The notes beneath the pieces are model-generated. The model was not told the DNA's origin. It worked only from the letters and a program-made list of their open reading frames with translations, and did no database searches. A DNA stretch of 64,000 nucleotides from an uncultured SAR116 cluster alpha proteobacterium (GTDB taxonomy: Bacteria > Pseudomonadota > Alphaproteobacteria > Puniceispirillales > Puniceispirillaceae): assembly GCA_902518965.1 (NCBI GenBank), contig CABYIQ010000006.1:1-64000 (forward strand), given 5' to 3'. A program made the translations under genes and the position numbers. Below, one piece after another: positions 36,356-43,243 of the stretch; positions within the stretch are counted from its first letter, which is position 1, and the number at the start of each line of letters is the position of its first letter.

Positions 36356-37378
36356 TTATTTAACGTCAAGTCCCATCTGCTTGTACACAGCTCGATATTG
36401 CGGGATCGTCGCATTAATTAGCTCAATTGAACCTTCCGTATCACGATAGCTATCAATGACTGTCATGAATTTAGATTCATTAAACTTCTGGTAGCTGTCT
36501 TGGCAATAACCACGCTGGAATGCCCATTTAAGCCATTCTACACGGTCCGCTGGTGCATCTTTATGCACATAAAAACCACGGAAACGCAGAAGTGGTTCAA
36601 AATCCATGCCCATTTCTTTATGAGTTGGTACGTCCGCAAAAACCCCAGGGCGTTCATTAAATATGGTCAGAATGGGCTTAAAGTCCCCTGAATCTAGAAA
36701 CTTTCGCACATCACCAGGCTGCTCATAAAGAGCATCAACTTGACCGCCAAGCAACGCACCATAACGAGGGGCACCTTTATCAAAAGAAATTTGCTGAATG
36801 CTCATATTGCTGGCATCTGTGATGAACTTCATCGTCACTCGCTCCATTGAGCCTTCTTTTGAAACATTGGCAATTGTAGCTTTGCCATCTTGGGCTTTCA
36901 CCCATTTCACAAATGATGGCCAATCTGAGTACCTTGTCTCATTGGATCTAATATAAATTTGTGAAAATGTTACTTGTGCAGTTACCAGCGGAATTAAATC
37001 CCTGCCGGGGTGTGGTTTGCTTGAATCAAGCGCATGGGCTGATGAAGCGTCATCAATATGTTCAAGAACTGTATAACCGTCAGTTGGTGCAGCCATATAC
37101 GCTGTCATCCCAACCGTGCCTGAGCCGCCTGACTTATGGTCCCTATTTATGGAGACACCAGTTAATTCTGTGACTGCTTCAGCCATTGCTGCAGCAATTT
37201 GTCCTGAACCACCAGCTGGCCCGTAAGGAACAATCATGGTTAAAGCCCGGTCAGGAAAGCCATTTGGCTTAGCCATACTTGCGTTTTTAACTTTGCATTC
37301 AAATGCGTTTGCAACACTAACCGATAGTGCCATCATAGAAGATAGCGCGGTTACTGAAATTATTTTAGTTAACTTCAT
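36356..37378 (-). CDS. tctC: TTT transporter substrate-binding protein (TctC/Bug family)
   Basis: A 340-residue periplasmic receptor with a signal peptide ending SVANA. It has the Bug-family PDRALTMIVPYGPAGGSGQIA segment near residue 45 that closes over a carboxylate, and conserved loops such as GGQVDALYEQPGDV. The ATG at 37378 is spaced five bases from GGAGG; the ATG one codon earlier is too close. Bug receptors bind di- and tricarboxylates, and in some sulfonate degraders sulfonated acids. The ligand is inferred from the downstream ligase and acylating dehydrogenase. Confidence 0.92.
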   Translation of the reverse strand: MKLTKIISVTALSSMMALSVSVANAFECKVKNASMAKPNGFPDRALTMIVPYGPAGGSGQIAAAMAEAVTELTGVSINRDHKSGGSGTVGMTAYMAAPTDGYTVLEHIDDASSAHALDSSKPHPGRDLIPLVTAQVTFSQIYIRSNETRYSDWPSFVKWVKAQDGKATIANVSKEGSMERVTMKFITDASNMSIQQISFDKGAPRYGALLGGQVDALYEQPGDVRKFLDSGDFKPILTIFNERPGVFADVPTHKEMGMDFEPLLRFRGFYVHKDAPADRVEWLKWAFQRGYCQDSYQKFNESKFMTVIDSYRDTEGSIELINATIPQYRAVYKQMGLDVK

Positions 37379-37553
37379 CATTTCCTCCGTTCGATTGCAT
37401 CATTAAGTTGAACCAAAATATTTGAAAAATGCAAACCTAATTTCTCAGTTTTTGCTCTTTGAAAATGATTCTGGAGTAAATTTTAGATTGCAACTATTCT
37501 CCTACAGGTAACTTCGTTTTAGCGTCCCGATATCCGATTATTGAACAAAAGCT

Positions 37554-38285
37554 ATGAATACAATCACAGTCCAAGTTAGCCGAGGCTCCGAAAAACATTC
37601 TGAGTTTCAGACATTTGAGGTACCTGAACAGGAAAATCAAACCGTATTGGATTTGGTAACATACATACAAGAATATATCGATCCTACATTATCTTACAGA
37701 TTCGCTTGCAGGGTAGGTATGTGTGGGTCATGCGGAATGATGGTAAATGGTGAGCCTCGCTGGACTTGCAGAACACATGTAAAAAAAGTGCTTGGAAGTT
37801 CCAAAACTATTGAGGTTGGACCTCTAAAAAATCTTCCAGTTATTAAAGACTTGGTTGTTGATATGGACACATTTTTTGATAAATGGATCGCGGTAGGTGG
37901 AGTTCATCACCCTTCAAAAAATAGACATCAATCAATTGAAAAAATCTCTGAACTTAGTGCTGAGCGCATGTCAGCTAATGAGGCTGTTGAATGTATTAAT
38001 TGCGGCGTTTGTTACGCATCATGTGATGTTGTATCTGCAAATAGTGATTATTTCGGTCCAGCAGCTCTTAATCGGGCTTGGTCTTTAGTTAATGACGTTA
38101 AAACCAAAAACAAAGATTCTATATTGGAAGCTGTTAGTGGCAACGCTGGCTGCCACAACTGTCATTCGCAACAGAATTGTTCTAATTATTGTCCAAATGA
38201 ACTTAACCCGTCAGCATCAATAGCCTCACTAAAGCGGACAGTATTTGCCTCAAAAATAAATAATCTTTTCGGAAATTCAAAATGA
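37554..38285 (+). CDS. Succinate dehydrogenase/fumarate reductase-like iron-sulfur subunit
   Basis: A 243-residue electron-transfer subunit. The N-terminal 2Fe-2S domain has Cys52, Cys57, Cys60 and Cys72. The C-terminal domain has the cysteine group 147/150/153/157 (CINCGVCYASC) and a second group at 200/203/209/213 (CHNCHSQQNCSNYCP). It therefore looks able to carry three clusters like SdhB, but the first C-terminal group lacks the Pro that usually follows the fourth Cys. It overlaps the first anchor gene by four bases. It links the flavoprotein to the quinone pool. Confidence 0.85.
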   Translation: MNTITVQVSRGSEKHSEFQTFEVPEQENQTVLDLVTYIQEYIDPTLSYRFACRVGMCGSCGMMVNGEPRWTCRTHVKKVLGSSKTIEVGPLKNLPVIKDLVVDMDTFFDKWIAVGGVHHPSKNRHQSIEKISELSAERMSANEAVECINCGVCYASCDVVSANSDYFGPAALNRAWSLVNDVKTKNKDSILEAVSGNAGCHNCHSQQNCSNYCPNELNPSASIASLKRTVFASKINNLFGNSK

Positions 38286-38611
38286 TATCAGCAAAACTAT
38301 TCATTTTACAGCGTTTGACAGCGTTAATCATGGCGCCTCTTGTGCTGGGTCATCTGGCATTAATGATTTATGCGGTCCAGGGTGGATTAAGCGCGAGTGA
38401 AATACTTGGGCGTACTCAAGGCAGTGTATTTTGGGCGATTTTCTATGCACTTTTCGTTTTTGCTGTCGCTATTCACGCTGCTATCGGAGTGCGCACTGTA
38501 CTTTTTGAATGGCTAAAAATCCGCGGCTCCGTTTTGGAACTTTTATCTTGGAGCCTGGGACTGGCACTTTTAGTGATGGGTTTATACTCCGTTTATGCGG
38601 TAACAGCATGA
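38282..38611 (+). CDS. SDH-like membrane anchor subunit 1
   Basis: A 109-residue protein with three membrane helices. QRLTALIMAPLVLGHLALM near the N-terminus carries an Arg and His placed like the quinone- and haem-binding residues of SdhC/FrdC. It overlaps the genes on both sides by four bases, so the anchor is translated in step with the iron-sulfur subunit. Confidence 0.78.
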   Translation: MISAKLFILQRLTALIMAPLVLGHLALMIYAVQGGLSASEILGRTQGSVFWAIFYALFVFAVAIHAAIGVRTVLFEWLKIRGSVLELLSWSLGLALLVMGLYSVYAVTA

Positions 38612-38970
38612 TCTCATATTCATTAGCCCCTCATCGTCGTAATCTTCTGTGGTCAGCATTTTTAATTCACCGTCTTTCTGGGCTGTGCTTGGCACTTTTT
38701 CTTCCCCTTCATTTTTGGGTGTTGTCACGGGCTCTGCACGATCCCGCCGCTTTAGAGGGTTTTCTTAAATGGACAGACCTGTGGTATGTGAAACTTGGTG
38801 AATACCTTCTTGTCTTTTTGCTAGGCGCTCATTTTTTTGGTGGGCTTCGGCTTATGGCATTCGAAGCCCTGCCTTGGTCTAACAGGCAAAAGACATTTGC
38901 GGCGTTAGCGTTTGCATTATCATTTATTTCAGCAACATTATTTCTTTTTTCGGCGGTGCAATATGGCTAA
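38608..38970 (+). CDS. SDH-like membrane anchor subunit 2
   Basis: A 120-residue protein with three membrane helices. HRLSGLCLALFLPLHFW is the SdhC-type signature with the Arg-Ser-Gly motif and a probable haem-ligand His. The ATG at 38608 overlaps the previous stop (ATGA); a longer frame starting at 38509 has no merit. It overlaps the flavoprotein gene by eight bases. With anchor 1 it would give a two-protein cytochrome b. Confidence 0.78.
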   Translation: MISYSLAPHRRNLLWSAFLIHRLSGLCLALFLPLHFWVLSRALHDPAALEGFLKWTDLWYVKLGEYLLVFLLGAHFFGGLRLMAFEALPWSNRQKTFAALAFALSFISATLFLFSAVQYG

Positions 38971-40723
38971 CACATCATTTGGAAATATTGATAGACACGA
39001 TACCGACATCCTTATCATAGGCTCTGGTGGAGCTGGCCTGTTTGCAGCTTTACATGCTCAAAAAGCTGCTCCAACCCAAAAAGTGACGATAGCTGTTAAA
39101 GGCCTTATCGGTAAGTGTGGTTGCACCAGAATGGTTCAGGGGGGTTATAATGTTGCCCTTGGCGGAGGTGACACCGTCGAAAGACATTTCATGGACACCA
39201 TTATTGGTGGAAAGTGGTTGCCAAACCAAGATATGGCATGGCGATTATGTAATTTAGCCGTGGAGAGAATTACTGAGCTTGAAAATGAAGTGGGGTGTTT
39301 TTTCGATAGAAATGAAGACGGTACCTTACACCAAAAAGCTTTTGCTGGTCAGACCGCGGATAGAACAGTTCATAAAGGCGACCTCACCGGTATTGAAATA
39401 ATAAATCGCCTTATGGAACAAGTTTTGAGCCGGCCAATCGAAAAATTACAAGAACATAGAGCTCTAAGTCTTATTCCTGCAACTGGTGGGGAAGGGATAT
39501 CTGGTGTTTTGTTCATAGATATGCGAACCGGTCGCTTTCGATTTGTTAGGGCTAAAACAATACTCATGGGTATGGGTGGTGGCCCAACCATGTATAAATA
39601 TCAAACACCTTCTGGAGACAAGACAATGGACGGTCAAGCCATGGCCTTGAGAGCTGGCTTGCCGCTACGAGATATGGAGATGGTTCAGTTTCACCCCACA
39701 GGATTATTGGCCGGAAATAACACTCGAATGACAGGGACGGTTTTAGAGGAGGGCTTGAGAGGGGCTGGTGGATATCTTTTAAACAGCCAAGATCACCGGT
39801 TTATGTTTGATTATGACCCGAAAGGTGAAAGAGCAACTCGAGATCTGGTTAGTAGAGCAATTTACTCTGAAATGAAAAAAAATAATAGTTCACCAAATGG
39901 TGGAGTATTCATTTCTATGAGCCATTTAGGACCAGGGGTTGTACGTTCAAAGTTCCCTGGAATGGTCAAACGCTGTGCTGATAGTGGCTTTGATTTAGCT
40001 GGTGGAAAGGTCGAAGTTGTGCCCACCGCTCATTACCTCATGGGTGGTGTTGTTGTTGATGTTGACACTCGTACAGAAGTTCCTGGGTTATTTGTCGCTG
40101 GAGAAGATGCTGGTGGAGCTCACGGCTCAAATCGCCTGGGTGGAAACGGAGTGGCCAATTCCACAGTATATGGCGGTGTAGCTGGAGATGTTATGGGCAA
40201 AGAAGCTACAAAAATGACTAAGCTGCGAACACCTGATGAGGGAATTTTGGAACAAGAAATGATGAGAGCCTGTGCGCCATTTAATAAATCAGTTGCTCCA
40301 TTGGCAGAAATTAGAGAAAAAATGCGTCAAATTATGTGGGATGATGTTGGGGTTGTAAAAACTGGTAGTGGTCTGATCCGAGGCATCAAATCATTAGCTG
40401 CTTTAGAAGGGGAACTTGACTCTATTGGCGTTGATGACAAAGAGCTTGCCTTCAATTTAACTTGGCACGATTGGCTAAACTTAAAGAATTTGATGCAAAT
40501 GTCTAATGTGATTGCTCAAGCTGCACTAGCTCGCGAAAATTCTAGAGGGGCACACCATCGAGAAGATTACCCTGATACCGGGGATTTAGAGAGTTCTTAC
40601 TTTACTTTAGTGCGTCAATCGGGAGATGAATTAAGTGTGAGTCGAGAACCAGTGCAGTTTACAATAGTTAAACCTGGTGAGACAATTTTGCCAGAGCATG
40701 AGCCTGAGTCACTGGTTGGCTAA
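38963..40723 (+). CDS. SDH/fumarate-reductase-like flavoprotein lacking the FAD-linking His
   Basis: A 586-residue flavoprotein with GSGGAG FAD binding near residue 20. The dicarboxylate active-site pieces are all there: QFHPTG, EEGLRGAGGYLLN, RDLVSR, PTAHYLMGG and GSNRLGGNG. The position of the His that carries covalent FAD in SdhA (five residues before QGG) is Cys54. FAD is therefore probably bound without the usual link, which lowers its potential and argues against ordinary succinate oxidation. Gene order is iron-sulfur, two anchors, flavoprotein, then fumarase-like genes, unlike the usual sdhCDAB. A substituted succinate or a fumarate-reducing role are both possible. Confidence 0.88.
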   Translation: MANTSFGNIDRHDTDILIIGSGGAGLFAALHAQKAAPTQKVTIAVKGLIGKCGCTRMVQGGYNVALGGGDTVERHFMDTIIGGKWLPNQDMAWRLCNLAVERITELENEVGCFFDRNEDGTLHQKAFAGQTADRTVHKGDLTGIEIINRLMEQVLSRPIEKLQEHRALSLIPATGGEGISGVLFIDMRTGRFRFVRAKTILMGMGGGPTMYKYQTPSGDKTMDGQAMALRAGLPLRDMEMVQFHPTGLLAGNNTRMTGTVLEEGLRGAGGYLLNSQDHRFMFDYDPKGERATRDLVSRAIYSEMKKNNSSPNGGVFISMSHLGPGVVRSKFPGMVKRCADSGFDLAGGKVEVVPTAHYLMGGVVVDVDTRTEVPGLFVAGEDAGGAHGSNRLGGNGVANSTVYGGVAGDVMGKEATKMTKLRTPDEGILEQEMMRACAPFNKSVAPLAEIREKMRQIMWDDVGVVKTGSGLIRGIKSLAALEGELDSIGVDDKELAFNLTWHDWLNLKNLMQMSNVIAQAALARENSRGAHHREDYPDTGDLESSYFTLVRQSGDELSVSREPVQFTIVKPGETILPEHEPESLVG

Positions 40724-40756
40724 CTTTTAGGTGTTTAAATTTGCTTGGGGGAAGAC

Positions 40757-41722
40757 TTGATACCGATCAATATAATTCAAAAGACCGCCGAAACACTTAT
40801 GGAAAAAGCCGCGATTGAGATCCCTCAGGATTATTTGAGTGGTTTGAAACGTGCGGCTAAAGATGAAGATGGAGATCTATCGTCATTTGTTCTCGAGGCA
40901 ATGCTTGAAAATTATGAGGCTGCTAAACAAGATAGAAGTGCTATGTGCGGAGATACTGGCACGCCCCGTTGGTATGTCAAGATGGGCAATAATGCGAGGA
41001 TAGAGGGTGGTCCAATCGCGCTTGAGAGTGCATTAAGAAGAGCAACTGCAAGCGCGACCAAAACAGTACCTCTGCGTCCTAATCGTGTGCATCCACTTTG
41101 GAGAACAGATTACGATAATAACGTTGGCATTGGAGCGCCAGAGATTGAATATGCATTTGAACCTGAGGGTGAATGGATTGATTTGATTACTGTTCATAAA
41201 GGTGGACTGTTTGGGACAGATTATAGGATGTTATTCCCGTCAGACGGTATTGAGGGAATAAAAAGGTTTTACCTCGATAGTCTGATCGCATTTGGAAAGA
41301 GGGGCCTAGCATGTCAGCCAGCCATAATTGGGATTGGTTTGGGGGGCTCTAAAGATGCATGTATGGTTCTCGGAAAAAGGGCTGCTTGCCTTAGAATTGT
41401 TGGAGACCAAAATCCAGATCCTAAGATAGCAAATTTAGAACAAGAGTTTAAAGAACTTGGAAACTCGATAGGAATGGGTGCAATGGGTTTTGTAGGAAAA
41501 TCCATGGTGATAGACTGTAATATTGAAGTAGGCTTTTGCCACACTGGTGGTATGCAAATGTCAGTCCACGCTTTCTGTTTATCGTCACGTAGAGCAGTTG
41601 CGCGAATATTTCCTAATGGAGAGGTTGTGTATCGCACAGATCCTGAGTGGTATACTCCGTATCAAAGAAGAGAAACTGTGGATTGGCAGGAGAGCCCAGA
41701 ATGGCAAAGCCACGCCGGTTAA
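40757..41722 (+). CDS. Class I fumarase/tartrate dehydratase-type hydratase, alpha subunit
   Basis: A 321-residue iron-sulfur hydro-lyase subunit with a cluster Cys in MCGDTGTP near residue 80, GLGGSKDACMVLGKRA near 210 and a Cys in GFCHTGG near 265. A TTG at 40757 after GGGGGAAGAC is the probable start; a TTG at 40745 is possible. The end overlaps the beta-subunit gene by 22 bases. It needs the beta subunit for activity. The family adds water to fumarate, mesaconate-like acids, or removes it from tartrate. Confidence 0.87.
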   Translation: MIPINIIQKTAETLMEKAAIEIPQDYLSGLKRAAKDEDGDLSSFVLEAMLENYEAAKQDRSAMCGDTGTPRWYVKMGNNARIEGGPIALESALRRATASATKTVPLRPNRVHPLWRTDYDNNVGIGAPEIEYAFEPEGEWIDLITVHKGGLFGTDYRMLFPSDGIEGIKRFYLDSLIAFGKRGLACQPAIIGIGLGGSKDACMVLGKRAACLRIVGDQNPDPKIANLEQEFKELGNSIGMGAMGFVGKSMVIDCNIEVGFCHTGGMQMSVHAFCLSSRRAVARIFPNGEVVYRTDPEWYTPYQRRETVDWQESPEWQSHAG

Positions 41723-42369
41723 CATTAAGCACAAACCCGAAGAAGGAAGAGTTGACTGAGCTTCGCTTGGGCGATGTCGTATATCTTGATGGCACAATAT
41801 ACACAGCTCGAGAAGGCGTTTACAAACGTGCGTTAGAGGAAAAAGCCAATCTGCCTGTGGATTTGCCTCATCAGAGTGCTGCAAATTTTCATTGCTCACC
41901 GGCGGCCTCTATGAATTCGGATGGAAGTTTTAACTTGGGGTCAGTCACCGCAACTGCATCATTTAGGTTTTCCAAATGGATTGGTCAGTGGTTGTCTCAA
42001 TCTGGTGCGAAGCTGATCATCGGAAAAGGGGGAATGAGTGCAGAGGACTATAAAAAGCATTTTGTTCCTAATGGCGCAATCTACCTGACAACAGTTGGAT
42101 ATGGAACAGGAGCACTTTTAGGCCGTGGGGTAGAAAAAGTTTCTGGTGTCTATTGGCATTCTGAACTTGGTTTGGCGCAGGCAATGTGGGTGATCGATGT
42201 AAAACAAATGGGCCCCTTTATGGTCGAGAGTGATTTGCTAGGAAATTCATTATTTGAACGTGAAAACAGGAAAATTGCAGAGGGTATTGGAAAACTATAT
42301 GAAGGAACGAAGCCCGCTACTCTTAAGCGTTATGGTGAAACAGACAACCGCTCAGATGAACTAATTTAA
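41701..42369 (+). CDS. Class I fumarase/tartrate dehydratase-type hydratase, beta subunit
   Basis: A 222-residue partner subunit with the swivel-domain motifs LRLGDVVYLDGTIYTARE near the N-terminus and IGKGGMSAEDYKKHFVPNGAIYLTTVGYG near residue 120. The ATG at 41701 lies inside the end of the alpha gene; a longer frame from 41647 is not needed. The two-subunit form is typical of archaeal and many bacterial enzymes, including tartrate dehydratase TtdAB. Its placement after the SDH-like complex suggests sequential oxidation and hydration of one substrate. Confidence 0.87.
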   Translation: MAKPRRLTLSTNPKKEELTELRLGDVVYLDGTIYTAREGVYKRALEEKANLPVDLPHQSAANFHCSPAASMNSDGSFNLGSVTATASFRFSKWIGQWLSQSGAKLIIGKGGMSAEDYKKHFVPNGAIYLTTVGYGTGALLGRGVEKVSGVYWHSELGLAQAMWVIDVKQMGPFMVESDLLGNSLFERENRKIAEGIGKLYEGTKPATLKRYGETDNRSDELI

Positions 42370-42452
42370 AATGTCCTTTACTAACTTCATGAGTACTAAA
42401 AGCCATTTTGTTCTGTGTTAAATAAGTGTGGTTGCCAATCCTAGGTCAATGA

Positions 42453-43214
42453 ATGTTTGAACTTCAATTTATTGCTTTTGTAGCAATTGGGGCTTCTGTT
42501 GGTGGCTTTGTGAATGGTATTGCTGGTTTTGGCACAGGTCTGTTCGCACTAGGTTGGTGGCTTCTAGTGTTACCTCCAAAGGCATCAGTGTTATTGGTTG
42601 TAGCGCTATCTCTTGTAAGCGGAATTCAAGGCGTTGTAGCTATAAAGCAAAATTTAAATTGGCCGCGGTTAATTAGATTTTTAGCTCCAGCTTTTGTGGG
42701 ATTACCCCTAGGGTTTTTGTTCCTTGAGAGCATAAATGCCCAATTTTTGAAGGTCTTGGTTGGCACATTACTTTTATTCTTTGGGGTATTCTTTGCTTTT
42801 AGGCCAAATTTTCCAAGAATGGCTACGGACAATAATTTTGGTGATATGTTAACTGGATTCGCTGGAGGTGTTTTGGGTTCAGTTGCAGGCTTATCTGGAG
42901 CGTTGCCGACTATTTGGAGTTCTCTTCATGGCTGGAATAAATATGAACAGCGGGCCCTATTGCAACCTTTTAATGTGATCATTCTTGGCATTGTTCTCTT
43001 GTGCTCGCTTTATAAAAACCCAATTCATGATCAATTTTTATTTGCGTTTTTCATTTCGATCCCGTTTTCAGTTTTTGGTTCACAGCTTGGGATATTCACA
43101 TTTAAAAAACTAACAGATAATCAGTTTCGCAGATTATTGGTTTGGCTAATATTTGTGTCTGGTATAGTCTTATTAATCCGTGAAACAAGCGACTTAATTA
43201 TTCTTTTGATTTAG
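42453..43214 (+). CDS. TSUP-family (TauE/SafE) anion transporter, copy 2
   Basis: A 253-residue protein with about eight spans and both TSUP repeats (GGFVNGIAGFGTGLFALG near the start and GGVLGSVAGLSGALPTIW near residue 135). It lies between the hydratase and the DUF3604 gene on the same strand with gaps of 83 and 29 bases. It may carry the organic acid used by the SDH-like and hydratase enzymes or export an inorganic product. Confidence 0.88.
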   Translation: MFELQFIAFVAIGASVGGFVNGIAGFGTGLFALGWWLLVLPPKASVLLVVALSLVSGIQGVVAIKQNLNWPRLIRFLAPAFVGLPLGFLFLESINAQFLKVLVGTLLLFFGVFFAFRPNFPRMATDNNFGDMLTGFAGGVLGSVAGLSGALPTIWSSLHGWNKYEQRALLQPFNVIILGIVLLCSLYKNPIHDQFLFAFFISIPFSVFGSQLGIFTFKKLTDNQFRRLLVWLIFVSGIVLLIRETSDLIILLI

Positions 43215-43243
43215 AACAAGCCCGAAAAATTAGAGATTTTAAA

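Noticed and set aside
41585-41899. Antisense frame spanning the junction of the two hydratase genes
   Set aside because: The plus-strand alpha and beta subunits are clear family members; the antisense product has no recognisable pattern.
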